A stretch of 64,000 nucleotides of DNA, from positions 9,406,921-9,470,920 of the forward strand of contig OY754990.1 of assembly GCA_963576475.1 (NCBI GenBank), given 5' to 3'. The DNA comes from Molanna angustata (lineage: Eukaryota; Arthropoda; Insecta; Trichoptera; Molannidae). The translations under genes and the position numbers were made by a program. A model generated the notes under the pieces. The model made no database searches. It saw nothing but the letters and a program-made list of their open reading frames with translations, and had not been told where the DNA came from. Shown one piece after another: positions 22,732 to 35,417 of this stretch. How positions within the stretch are numbered: the first letter of the stretch is position 1; each line of letters opens with the position of its first letter.

Positions 22732-24060
22732 ATAGATTGGGACTAGATGACCCAATGATAATATGGAGCACAGTAGACCGTAAAGGCCATAATGCACGGT
22801 ACCACCCCAAAAATAGTTTTCAAATACCCATTAACACAATTATGCAAGAGTTATTGCGCAGAGATATTGCGATCTTAACTATTTAAGTCCTGATTATCTA
22901 GTTGCGCGTTTAGTAAGCTTTAAAGGAAATCTAATATGTAAGACCGCTATTGTATAAGGGTCGTCTATGTGGTATCAACAGTCTGGACGTTAATTTGACA
23001 AGAACGGAAATAACTAATCGTTGGTTTTAAATAAGCCTGAATTAATAAACAGCGTATTGTTTCACGAGGCTTTGAAGTGAAATGTTACTGCCTCAATTTC
23101 CATTTTGACATACCGCAGTAGCTACCGGCAAAACAAACAAATTATAATGATTTTCAAATTGATCGATGGGGGTAATTAGTTGTGGGCGAATTCTTGTGTA
23201 ATAATTTAAACATTTTGCCACAATGAACGATAATTTAGACAAAAACAATTTACCACAGTGAACAATCGATCTCATACCTGACAGAAAACATACAATTAAT
23301 ATTTAATTTTGCACACTAGCGGAACAAAAACATTATATTACCTGCTGATATGGGTAAAAAGTTGTTTCCAAAAAGTATATGTTAATAATACTGTTCGTAA
23401 AAAAATATTTATATAATAGGTACATTGACAGGAATACCCGTTAGATAGCCATTTATACTCTTCTCAGACCACATTCGCACAGCGTAGTTTTAAATTTCTT
23501 GGCCCTAAGATGTAAAATATACTACCTGACGCTTGGAAAAATATGAAAATAGATATTCTAAAAAAAAAGCAACAAACGATTAATTGGCTTGTATCCATCG
23601 GCATAGATGAATCTAAAAATAAACTAAGTTTGTTAAGCTTTATTTAAGTTTAAGCATCAAATATTATGGTTAAATTATTGATACTGATCGTATTTACATA
23701 CAGGACGTCCTAAAACAGGTTCACCTAGTTGGACGTCTAATAAAACAATATAAAAATAATACACAATTTTATAAGAAAACACTTACATAGGTATTCTGCC
23801 ACACACTTTAAATTTTTACTTAGCGTTTTTATTTATTTATATTTATTTATATAACACTTCTTTGTACATACATAAAATTACATAGTACAAATGGCGGACT
23901 TATTGCCTGGAGGCAATTTCTTCCAGTCAACCATCGTTAAATTTGGGATATAATATTATCACTGTTACCTTGAAATTATTTTTTTATTATAAGTACTAAA
24001 CGCTGCGCTGTAGGTATTATTTATAATGTAATTATGTATCGTTGCCAATAAATATACGAA
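22732..24060. other. Spacer; LINE 3' tail on the minus strand at 23822-23950
   Basis: No gene is seen. At 23822-23950, read on the minus strand, AAATTGCCTCCAGGCAATAA, then GTCCGCCATTTGTAC and an AAATAAATAAATAAA tail form a LINE 3' end of a type I associate with lepidopteran genomes. Confidence 0.55.
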
Positions 24061-24149
24061 GAACTGTCGCAGCCGAGGAGGAGAAGCGAAAACAAAAAAA
24101 GCGATCTCAAACACCCCCTGTATGGATGCGACCCCCCAATATCGAGTCT

Positions 24150-24575
24150 CAGATCAAGACGCAGTTTCTTATCAAAAACCAATGATTTGCACACCACCCC
24201 GCATGAAAGAAGAATCGAGTTGTGGCGGGAACAAGGTGGGGAGAACGAATGCTTAAAACCAACCGAGATTCTCCCAACCGGACACCAACTCCCATACGGG
24301 ACTTGGAAAACCCTGAAAAGACTCAGAACGGGTGTGAGCAGATGAAGGTCAACATGCAGAGATGGAAACTGCTGGAGGATGAGCAGGATGTGACGTGTGA
24401 ATGTGGAGAAGAGCAAAACGCGGCGCACCTGCTGATGTGCCCACTCACGGAGGAGCCTTGCAATGAGGAGGACTTCCTGGCTGCAAACGACAAGGCTGTG
24501 ACAGCTGCAAGATATTGCAGAGGGCGCATATAGGGTCTGGAGACGGAAAGTAAGTAAGTAATAAATAAATAAATA
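24150..24575 (+). pseudogene. LINE Pol C-terminus with CCHC-like motif, frameshifted
   Basis: One frame reads 'GTWKTLKRLRTGV' and the next, after a frame change near 24325, reads 'CECGEEQNAAHLLMCPL' and 'DFLAANDKAVTAARY'. That is the end of jockey/R1-type LINE polymerases, which carry this C-x-C...H...C knuckle after the RNase H-like region. A (TAAG)n/(AAAT)n tail follows at 24550-24575. Confidence 0.8.
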
Positions 24576-24754
24576 GGCATGATGACAGTAAGAGAGAATC
24601 ACTGAAATTATGATTTTAATAGGAAAATAGGTTAAAAGATTTTTAAAAAATGTATTCTTTATATTTTAAAATAGTGTATAATATTATATTTTAAAAAAAA
24701 GTTATACAATTTTGGAAATACGCCATTTTATCTAAAACAACAATCTTAACTTTA

Positions 24755-24829
24755 GTTTGTATAAGTGATGTTTGTATAAGTGATGTTTGTATAAGTGACG
24801 TTTGCATAAGTGACGTTTGCATAAGTTAC
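24755..24829 (+). repeat. 15-bp minisatellite, five copies
   Basis: GTTTGTATAAGTGAT repeated five times with single-base drift (T to C in the later units). Confidence 0.9.
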
Positions 24830-25367
24830 CAACTTGTTGCACCGCGGAGAGTTACTTACGGGCTACGAATTTGACGGACTTGATATTATAATATGGAGTT
24901 TTTGGAGGTGTTACGTCAACCGGCAGACGCCATGACACTGTAAGCGTTTTTGACAAATTCGATTTTGAATTGGCGATTTTTGCTACTCAACCTTTATTTT
25001 ATGTAGAAATGTATATATATTTGAAAACAGTGGATGCGTAAAAACATCGTGAGATAGTTTTTCAAAATTAGTAATCATGCCTATTGTACCTTTTTTATTA
25101 TTTTATTACATTATATTTGGGGAATAAACAGCTCACTTATGAGTACACTTTTGTTGTTTCAACTCAGATATGATATAATTACAGAGTCGTTGCCAAGTTT
25201 AGTAATGGTCGAGAACTGTTTGATTGCTGCTGACACGAAGATGAAGACAGGGTCAAAATAAAAATCCATCAATAAGTACAAATAAAAACAACAGTCAACA
25301 ACACAAACAAACATACACAATTAAGTATGGGAGGGATGGGAGATTAGGAGGGTAAGAGAGAGGAAGA

Positions 25368-25568
25368 TTAAGAGCGTATCACTTTCAGAAGTTCGCGACG
25401 AAACTTATCACATTTTGCCTTAAAGACGTCCACCCCGGCTGAGAATAACGTGTTGTGAGAATCACATATGCGTGGAATTGTGGCATTCTCCCTGACATTA
25501 GTTCTACATGTTCGTAAATTTATAAGTTCGGGTCGGCGAACCTTTCGACCTGGAACATGGATACTCAC
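25368..25568 (-). pseudogene. Possible LINE C-terminal remnant
   Basis: The minus-strand frame 'NATIPRI...SAGVDVFKAKCDKFRREL' is like the 'yiPR...WN.LP...FK..l' end of LINE polymerases, but the diagnostic WNSLP is lost. The next best reading is chance. Confidence 0.35.
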
Positions 25569-25744
25569 TGGGTTGACAAACTCAGGTGATTCTTTGGCAA
25601 AGCAAAGCTTTAAATATAAAAATTATCTATAACCATAGATACAAAAAAGGCAAACAGAGATCATTATGGACACTGGACAAAAGGACATTAATAAAAAGTG
25701 GAGCACTTGCATTTTGCTACATTTTGTTATCAGTTAGTCTTTTT

Positions 25745-26172
25745 TTTTTCTTCTTCTTCTTCAGCCTGTTTTTTCCATTCTTGGGCATAGGCCTCCCCAT
25801 TGATCCTTCACAACTTCCTGTCCTGGGCACAGTGCATCCATCTCCCTCCGACACATATCTTGATGTCATCAGACCATCTTACCTGGGGTCTGCCGACACC
25901 TTTTCGGCTTGTTCTCGGTCGCCATTCTACGATCTTTTTGGTCCATCGTGAATCCTGGCATCTGCAAATATACCCAGCCCAGCTCCATTTAAGACCAGCG
26001 ACCCATGACATTCTGAATTCTGTCCCTTATTGAAATATCCAATAACTTTCTCTCCATAGGTCTCTGTATAACTAACAGCTTGTGCATTATTTTTCTTTTC
26101 GTTAAGACCGATGTTTCCATTCCATAAGTAAGCACTGGGAGAATACATGAATCAAATAGCTTCTTTTTCAAA
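25745..26172 (-). pseudogene. RTE-type LINE Pol C-terminus
   Basis: Two minus-strand frames, displaced by a frameshift near 26000, read 'LFDSCILPVLTYGMETSVLT', then 'ISIRDRIQN', 'WAGYI', 'VEWRPRTSRKGVGRPQVRW' and 'AQDRK'. This is the well-known end of RTE-clade LINE polymerases. The element's 3' end, with a CTT-rich run on the plus strand, lies at about 25740. Confidence 0.85.
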
Positions 26173-29468
<3,296 letters not shown>

Positions 29469-29472
29469 CTAT

Positions 29473-29688
29473 TGTACCGAAATTTATATTTATTTATTTT
29501 ATTATGGTTCAAAGTCTTATTTATTTTTACAATTTATATTTCTACAATTTATATTTTTACAAGGTTTGTCTAGTTTTTTTCAACTCACTACTCAAATCTT
29601 TTGTTTTCATTTTTCTTGGGTTCTTATTTTCAAAATATTTCTATTTAAATTTTCAATTTAAATAGAAATAGTACTTAATTTCATAACA
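29473..29688 (-). repeat. 3' LTR (left, minus-strand element)
   Basis: 216 bases, apparently the same as 35198-35413. It is bounded by CTAT on the outside and the polypurine tract on the inside. Confidence 0.95.
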
Positions 29689-29699
29689 CTGCCTCCCTC
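29689..29699 (-). promoter_or_regulatory. Polypurine tract
   Basis: The minus strand reads AGAGGGAGGCAG next to the LTR. The pol stop codon (29700-29702) directly abuts it, leaving no 3' untranslated space. Confidence 0.8.
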
Positions 29700-32600
29700 T
29701 TAGTTCAGTTCGTCCCGAACAGAATTCTCTAGATGAATAAATCGGCATTTCGAACCTTCTCTACAGTGAGATGCTTTGAAAAAGTAACATGGTACACTTT
29801 TTTTTATATTTTTACTGTATCTTGGATTATAGCAGCAAACTAGAACATTAATTCCAGTATTATGAAAAATCTCTTCTATCATATTCCGAACCACTTTCCA
29901 ATCCATACCATCACTGATCTTTGGAATGCCGAGCTTCATAAGATTCAACTGTAACATTTGATCCCGCATACTTCGTAGACAGTTCCACATCTGAGCATAC
30001 TCTGCTCGTTCCTCAGACGTTTCCTTATTCGTCATGTAGAATAAATGCTGTTTTCCATGCTGTGAATGGACCGCTTCTCCAATCTTCAGATTCTTGGCTT
30101 TTAGCTCATATAACATCCCATACTTTCTCATGATAACTTTGGCTATACCACTAGTCATCTTCATGTCTTGAGCCACACAGTAAGCTAAAACATTATCTTC
30201 TGGGATATCGAAGAGGTCTTGCTCAATTTCCACAGTCACACCATGGCGAGTGCGTCGATAAGGAGTCATCATGAATTCCTCGAAGGTCTTTTCTTCACTT
30301 TGGACATTGCAAACTTGAGCAACTGGATTTTTTTCCTCATCCTTGTTATCACCTAAAAAGGGAGCCAGGCGATTGAAATGTACCACTCTTGGCTTCCCAT
30401 TTGGTTTTCTTCGTATACGATAAACCACATCATTAATCCTTTTGATCACTTCATACGGTCCTTCCCAGGATTTCTGAAGCTTTGGTGAGTAGCCTCGTCG
30501 TCGTTGTGGATTAAATAACCAAACCAAGTCTCCAGCCTGATAACCACCTTCCACAGCTTTAATGTCGTATCGCTCCTTCATCTTGTCACTAGCTACTTGA
30601 ATATTGGACCGTACACGGTCATGTATAGCATTCATTTTCCTCCGAAGATCTGACACATAATCTTCTCCAACTAGATCTTCTCCAGGCTTAGATCCATACT
30701 GCAGGTCGCAAGGTAACCGTAACTCACGGCCAAAAATCACACTTGCCGGTGTTTGCCCTGTTGTCTCATGAATAGCTGCTCGATAAGCTAATAAGAACAA
30801 GTGGATGTATTCGTCCCAATCCTTCTGGTGATCGGACACTGCTTTTGACAAAAATCTTCCAATTGTTCGATTCATTCGCTCCACCATTCCATCCGACTGT
30901 GGATGCAAAGCAGTTGTTCTCGTCTTTCGAATTCCTAATGCTTCACAAATTCCCTGGAATACGGCTGATTCAAAGTTTCTTCCCTGGTCCGAGTGTAACT
31001 CCAATGGTACTCCAAAACGACTTATCAGTTCCCTTACCAAGACTTCAGCAACAGTGGTAGCTTCTTGATTCGGTAGTGCATAGGCTTCTGTCCATTTACT
31101 AAAATAGTCCATTGCTACCAGAATATATTTATTCCCTCTTTCCGTTGTGGGAAACGGCCCCGCTATGTCAATGGCTATCCTTTCAAATGGGCTACCAACA
31201 TTATACTGCCTCATTGGCGCACGCCTTCGTTTCTGAGGTCCGTTTGAAGTGGCACAAGTTACACATCTTCTACACCAATCTTTTACATCTCCATTGTAAT
31301 TGACCCAATAAAAACGTTGACGAATTTTTTCTGTGGTTTTTTTAACTCCCAAGTGTCCCCCAGACACATCATTGTGAAGCAGTTTAAGAACTTCAGGAAT
31401 TCTCTTCCTTGGAATCAATAGTTGTTGTCTCTGCTGTGTTCCATCTTCATTCTCCAATACACGCTTTAACAACCCATTTTCCACGACAATGGATTGCCAC
31501 TGAGCCCAGTATGACTTAATATTTGGAGATAGTGAAGCTATTTCTTCCCATAAAGGTCTTTGATCATTTTCCTTCCACTGCATTACAAACTTGAGATCTG
31601 GGTCTTCCAATTGGTCTGCTCGTATTTCATCATCTTGCCAAAAATTGTCAACGACCGTGGTTCTACAAGCTATAAAAAACTTTTCCTCAGCCTTATTACA
31701 GTGCTGGCAATCCTCTGGACATGGTCGCCTTGACAGTGCATCGGCATTTCTATGATGAAGTCCGGCTCGATGTTCAGAATCATAGTCATATTCTTGCAAT
31801 CTCTCTATCCATCTTGCCACTTGACCTTCAGGATTCTTGAATCGCAAAAGCCACACAAGTGCCGAGTGATCTGTCCTTAAAAGAAATTTCCGTCCATATA
31901 AATACTTGCGAAAGTGCTCAACTGACTTGATAACAGCAAGCAATTCTCTTCGTGTTACACAGTAATTGCGTTCTGGTTTCGACAATACTTTACTGAAGTA
32001 AGCAATCACGCGTTCTGCCCCATCTTGTACTTGGGAGAGCACACTTCCGATACCAACGTTACTTGCATCTGTATCCAGAATAAACATTCCTTCAGCTCGA
32101 GGATAACTCAAAACCGGAGAATTAATTAGAACCTGTTTTAATTCTTCAAATGCATGTTGGCACTTGAAATCCCATATGAATTCACTGCTTTCCTCCGTGA
32201 GTTTTGTCAGTGGCTTTGCGATGTCAGCAAAGCCTGGAACAAATCGTCGATAGTAGGTACTCAGACCCAAAAAGCTTCTTACTTCATGTTTGTCTTTAAG
32301 TACTGGCCAATCTCGAACAGCTTTAATCTTCTCAGGATCTACTGCTACTCCCTCCTCAGAGACAACATGACCTAGATAGTTGACTTGCTTTCGGAACAAT
32401 ATACATTTCTTGCAATTGAGTTTAAGGTTGGCCGACCTCAATCGTGAAAATACCTGTTCCAAATTTCCTAAATGTTCTTCAAAACGCTTCCCAAGTACGA
32501 TGATGTCATCTAAGTATACCAAACAGGTCTCCCACGATAATCCTCTTAGCACACTTTCCATTAGTCGTTCAAACGTAGCCGGTGCATTGCAAAGTCCAAA

Positions 32601-33875
32601 TGGCATCACTTTGAATTGCCACAATCCACTTCCAACAGAAAATGCCGTTTTTTCTCTATCCTTGGGTTCCAATCCAACCTGCCAATAACCACTCTTTAGA
32701 TCCAAAGTTGAGAAGATCTTACAACCAGCCAATGTATCTAGGGTGTCATCGATTCGAGGCAGTGGATAACTATCCTTCTTAGTTACATTATTCAATAAGC
32801 GAAAGTCCACACAGAACCGAGTTGAGCCATCTTTTTTTTTAACTAACACTACTGGTGAACACCATGGGCTGCTTGATGGTTCAATAACGCTATCCCTTTC
32901 CATGTCTTGAATAATTTGATCTGCTTCCGCCCGCTTTGCTAATGGTAGCCTTCTAGGTAATTGGCGGATAGGCCTTGCGTCACCCGTATCTATTTGATGT
33001 TGAACAACATTGGTTCTTCCTTTAGAAAGACTCGCATTCTCAAAAACATCTTGATAATGAGCAATGAGGTATCTAATTTGTTTGCTTTGTTCTTTGGTAA
33101 GTTCCTTACAAGCATCTTTTACAAAGTCTTCAAGATGTTTTGGTACATCCTCTGAAGAAACTTGTGCGATGCAGGCATTTTGTGTTACTGATGAAACTGA
33201 TGAACACACACTTAAATAAGCTCCTTTTTTGACAGTTACTGGATATTCATTTATGTTCATTAATCTGACTAAAATTTCCTTTTGGTTTTGAATCAGTGCT
33301 CTTGCAATTAATACTCCTTTTCCTGCTTCATTGTTGGCGTTGGACTCCACAACCAAAACATGTCCATTCGGGATAACACAGTCTAAATTGACTCGTACTA
33401 ACATCTCACTTTGTTTTGGAATAGTTACAACATCCGCTGCAAGAACACGTGTAGAAAATTCCTCACGCTCTTGCACGAGAACATCTTCATCTCCAATTTT
33501 CAAAGATCGCCTCTTTAGATCCAACTGGAATCCATATTTCGCCATTATGTCCATTCCGAGAATAACTTCCTCCTCTATATTCGCCACTAGCACCTGATGA
33601 TCGAAGATAGAACTACCAATTTGAAAGTTGGCATATGTCTCACCACATATAGATGCCGACTCCCCAGTAGCTGTTCGTAATGTCCATTTAGTTGGTGTAA
33701 TACACTTTTTGTTATAAAGCAAATCTGGTCTCATGATTGTCATCGTTGCTCCAGTATCCAGCAAAAGTTTCAAATTCTTTCCATTTACTTTGCCATTTAT
33801 AAACATACTGGTATCTCGACCACTGAATGATGCAACAACTGCAGATCTCTTTGAGGCATTGGTAATGTAGGTCAA
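29700..33875 (-). CDS. Pol polyprotein: PR-RT-RNase H-integrase-macrodomain-CCCH
   Basis: 1391 codons are open. Protease: LLDTGAT at residues 38-44 and ILGMD at 105-109. Reverse transcriptase: about 320-500, with CVDFRLLN and the YLDD catalytic motif at 454-457. RNase H: about 598-715 with D603, E644, D669 and the NADALSRR end. Integrase: H834/H841/C871/C874 zinc region, then the D903-D963-E999 catalytic triad and a GPY-like tail (KSWEGPYEVI, 1136-1144). Beyond the normal end lies a macrodomain at about 1215-1350 and a C-x7-C-x5-C-x3-H finger at 1363-1381. The first codon of the frame given here is TTG, not ATG, and the frame stays open upstream into gag in the -1 register, so Pol is probably made as Gag-Pol by -1 frameshifting. 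It would act in cytoplasmic particles, then in the nucleus at integration. The extra domains are seen directly; their function is inferred. Confidence 0.96.
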   Translation of the reverse strand: MTYITNASKRSAVVASFSGRDTSMFINGKVNGKNLKLLLDTGATMTIMRPDLLYNKKCITPTKWTLRTATGESASICGETYANFQIGSSIFDHQVLVANIEEEVILGMDIMAKYGFQLDLKRRSLKIGDEDVLVQEREEFSTRVLAADVVTIPKQSEMLVRVNLDCVIPNGHVLVVESNANNEAGKGVLIARALIQNQKEILVRLMNINEYPVTVKKGAYLSVCSSVSSVTQNACIAQVSSEDVPKHLEDFVKDACKELTKEQSKQIRYLIAHYQDVFENASLSKGRTNVVQHQIDTGDARPIRQLPRRLPLAKRAEADQIIQDMERDSVIEPSSSPWCSPVVLVKKKDGSTRFCVDFRLLNNVTKKDSYPLPRIDDTLDTLAGCKIFSTLDLKSGYWQVGLEPKDREKTAFSVGSGLWQFKVMPFGLCNAPATFERLMESVLRGLSWETCLVYLDDIIVLGKRFEEHLGNLEQVFSRLRSANLKLNCKKCILFRKQVNYLGHVVSEEGVAVDPEKIKAVRDWPVLKDKHEVRSFLGLSTYYRRFVPGFADIAKPLTKLTEESSEFIWDFKCQHAFEELKQVLINSPVLSYPRAEGMFILDTDASNVGIGSVLSQVQDGAERVIAYFSKVLSKPERNYCVTRRELLAVIKSVEHFRKYLYGRKFLLRTDHSALVWLLRFKNPEGQVARWIERLQEYDYDSEHRAGLHHRNADALSRRPCPEDCQHCNKAEEKFFIACRTTVVDNFWQDDEIRADQLEDPDLKFVMQWKENDQRPLWEEIASLSPNIKSYWAQWQSIVVENGLLKRVLENEDGTQQRQQLLIPRKRIPEVLKLLHNDVSGGHLGVKKTTEKIRQRFYWVNYNGDVKDWCRRCVTCATSNGPQKRRRAPMRQYNVGSPFERIAIDIAGPFPTTERGNKYILVAMDYFSKWTEAYALPNQEATTVAEVLVRELISRFGVPLELHSDQGRNFESAVFQGICEALGIRKTRTTALHPQSDGMVERMNRTIGRFLSKAVSDHQKDWDEYIHLFLLAYRAAIHETTGQTPASVIFGRELRLPCDLQYGSKPGEDLVGEDYVSDLRRKMNAIHDRVRSNIQVASDKMKERYDIKAVEGGYQAGDLVWLFNPQRRRGYSPKLQKSWEGPYEVIKRINDVVYRIRRKPNGKPRVVHFNRLAPFLGDNKDEEKNPVAQVCNVQSEEKTFEEFMMTPYRRTRHGVTVEIEQDLFDIPEDNVLAYCVAQDMKMTSGIAKVIMRKYGMLYELKAKNLKIGEAVHSQHGKQHLFYMTNKETSEERAEYAQMWNCLRSMRDQMLQLNLMKLGIPKISDGMDWKVVRNMIEEIFHNTGINVLVCCYNPRYSKNIKKSVPCYFFKASHCREGSKCRFIHLENSVRDELN
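29733..29789 (-). other. CCCH zinc-finger region of Pol
   Basis: Residues 1363-1381 have the spacing C-x7-C-x5-C-x3-H with an aromatic just before the last His, the standard CCCH type found in RNA-binding proteins. It lies ten residues before the end of Pol, after a basic linker. RNA binding is inferred from the family. Confidence 0.8.
29826..30233 (-). other. TARG1/OARD1-like macrodomain of Pol
   Basis: Residues about 1215-1350 follow the TARG1-type macrodomain from end to end: the 'DLF' strand, 'LAYCVAQDMKMTSGIA' with the GIA loop that grips ADP-ribose, 'KYG', 'GEAV', 'LFYMTNKET', 'MKLGIPKISDGMD' and 'MIEEIF...INVLV'. The Asp matching the catalytic Asp of TARG1 (after G-hydrophobic, D1325) is kept. 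At the catalytic Lys position an ungapped alignment gives Asn1283 with Lys1284 next to it, so activity is uncertain. Known members bind ADP-ribose and remove it from proteins or nucleic acids. It could be a captured host gene (inference). Confidence 0.85.
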
Positions 33876-33901
33876 CAGTTGCCCCTTCCCATCAACCCTT
33901 T

Positions 33902-35101
33902 TTAGTTTTCCTGTGGCTGTTGCTGTTGCGTTGTTGCTTCATTTGGACACCGATTACGTAGATGTCCAGCTCGTCCACAACCCCAGCAGCGAAACTGTCT
34001 TTTTCTTCCTTGCAATGCCTTCATCACCTTTTCGACAATGCATTCGATGAGTTTTTGATTCTCTTCAACGGCCTCAACAACGCGGGCTTGAGCATGACCT
34101 CGTAAAGATTTTTTTATAGATTCAAATTCGAGTGCCTGGGTTAGAGCGTCACTCAAAGTTTGTGGTCTAGCTAGTTTTACAGCTTGTTGTGTCTCATTTG
34201 CCCACAATCCATCCAAGAACTTTTCTACTGCAAGGCTTTCACACACATCATCAGGAACCGTAGGGTATGCATATCTAATTAGACGCGCTATATCCGCCTC
34301 AAATTCCTGGAGAGTTTCATTAGATTTCTGATTACGATTCTTAAGTTGTGACCTGTAAAACTGTTCCATGTGCTTATGTCCAAATCGCATCTCAAGTCTC
34401 TCAATCAACAATTTTAAATCTCGTCGCTCAGCTAGAGGAATTGTCTCCAAAACTTTTAAAGCATCACCTCGTAATGATACACTCAACACTGAGGCCTTTC
34501 TTGTCATGGACCAGCCATTTATCATGGCCACTGTCTCGAACAATGTTAAATATTCTTCCCAGGGGCATTTTCCATCAAAGGTTGGCATATCATTTCGCAC
34601 GCACTCCACTGTTGGTACTCTTGTATCTTCTACACACTTAAAATTTGTATCTACAGCTGAATTTTGCTCGGAATTCATTGGCGTGATTGAAGGAAGCACT
34701 TGATTCTCCAAAACTTTCATCTGTTTAGTTAATTTATTTATCTTCTCATCAAAGGTCATAGAATAATTCTCGAATTTCTTTTCTATAGTATTTGAATGCT
34801 TTTGAAGCATCGCTACTTCTCCTTTGATTTCTTTAATTTCTCCTTTTATATCTCTGGAATGTTCTTGAAACTTCTCTTCTATGTCTCTGGAATGTTCTTT
34901 TAAGACTTGACAAAGATCGTTGTTAGAGCAAGGCATTTCAAAAAGGTATGTGTCTGGATCCTCACCTACTTCTTGCATCACTTTTCTCAATCGTAGTTGA
35001 AGTGCATTTTTATTTCCTGATGTATCAGCGTCTCTCTCCTCCAACTCATGTTTTAAATCAACCACTTTCAACTCTAAAAGAGTTATTTTTTTTGATGCCA
35101 T
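33902..35101 (-). CDS. Gag with SAP-like motif, coiled coil, capsid and CCHC knuckle
   Basis: 399 residues from the ATG at 35101. Residues about 7-42 (LLELKVVDLKHELEERD, then GNKNALQLRL) fit a SAP motif, a small DNA/chromatin-binding fold rarely noted in Gag. Residues about 65-140 are heptad-rich with repeated EHSRDI and EIK words, a likely coiled coil. About 170-345 is the capsid-like region (FDGKCPWEEYLTLFE, then the YRSQLKNR / ETLQEFEADI / FLDGL pattern of metavirus Gags). The nucleocapsid knuckle is C372-x2-C375-x4-H380-x4-C385, followed by a Gln-rich tail. It overlaps the open upstream part of pol in the -1 frame; its stop lies 26 bases before the first listed pol codon. It should form the particle and bind the genome RNA. 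Confidence 0.93.
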   Translation of the reverse strand: MASKKITLLELKVVDLKHELEERDADTSGNKNALQLRLRKVMQEVGEDPDTYLFEMPCSNNDLCQVLKEHSRDIEEKFQEHSRDIKGEIKEIKGEVAMLQKHSNTIEKKFENYSMTFDEKINKLTKQMKVLENQVLPSITPMNSEQNSAVDTNFKCVEDTRVPTVECVRNDMPTFDGKCPWEEYLTLFETVAMINGWSMTRKASVLSVSLRGDALKVLETIPLAERRDLKLLIERLEMRFGHKHMEQFYRSQLKNRNQKSNETLQEFEADIARLIRYAYPTVPDDVCESLAVEKFLDGLWANETQQAVKLARPQTLSDALTQALEFESIKKSLRGHAQARVVEAVEENQKLIECIVEKVMKALQGRKRQFRCWGCGRAGHLRNRCPNEATTQQQQPQEN

Positions 35102-35178
35102 AATAAATGTCTTTATAAATAACTATTTCATTTTATTTTATTTTTTTCTTACACAAAAAATACTTGGGTATTTTTATA

Positions 35179-35195
35179 CCCCACACCTGACACCA
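35179..35195 (-). promoter_or_regulatory. Primer-binding site
   Basis: The minus strand reads TGGTGTCAGGTGTGGGG two bases after the 5' LTR. It shares its first nine bases with the primer site of the element at 7459-16703. The tRNA was not identified. Confidence 0.75.
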
Positions 35196-35197
35196 AA

Positions 35198-35413
35198 TGT
35201 ACCGAAATTTATATTTATTTATTTTATTATGGTTCAAAGTCTTATTTATTTTTACAATTTATATTTCTACAATTTATATTTTTACAAGGTTTGTCTAGTT
35301 TTTTTCAACTCACTACTCAAATCTTTTGTTTTCATTTTTCTTGGGTTCTTATTTTCAAAATATTTCTATTTAAATTTTCAATTTAAATAGAAATAGTACT
35401 TAATTTCATAACA
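35198..35413 (-). repeat. 5' LTR (right, minus-strand element)
   Basis: 216 bases, starting the element on the minus strand, and followed outside by CTAT. The LTR is AT-rich and I cannot place a TATA box with certainty. Confidence 0.95.
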
Positions 35414-35417
35414 CTAT

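Larger units (their letters stand above)
29473..35413 (-). mobile_element. Intact Ty3/gypsy-type retrotransposon with macrodomain and CCCH finger
   Basis: The element is 5941 bases. LTRs of 216 bases at 29473-29688 and 35198-35413 look identical and run TG...CA. CTAT flanks both sides (29469-29472 and 35414-35417). On the minus strand the order is LTR, primer-binding site, gag, pol, polypurine tract, LTR. Both genes are open throughout, so this copy could be active or was so recently. It belongs to the Metaviridae by its protease - reverse transcriptase - RNase H - integrase order. There is no envelope-like frame; the extra C-terminal domains occupy that place, and the pol stop codon touches the polypurine tract. 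Confidence 0.97.

Noticed and set aside
29700..30230. An envelope gene in the intact element
   Set aside because: The region after integrase fits a macrodomain and a CCCH finger; there is no signal peptide, furin site or membrane segment.
30845..34703. Plus-strand frames inside the gag-pol region
   Set aside because: Shadows of the minus-strand Gag and Pol genes, with no recognised domain.
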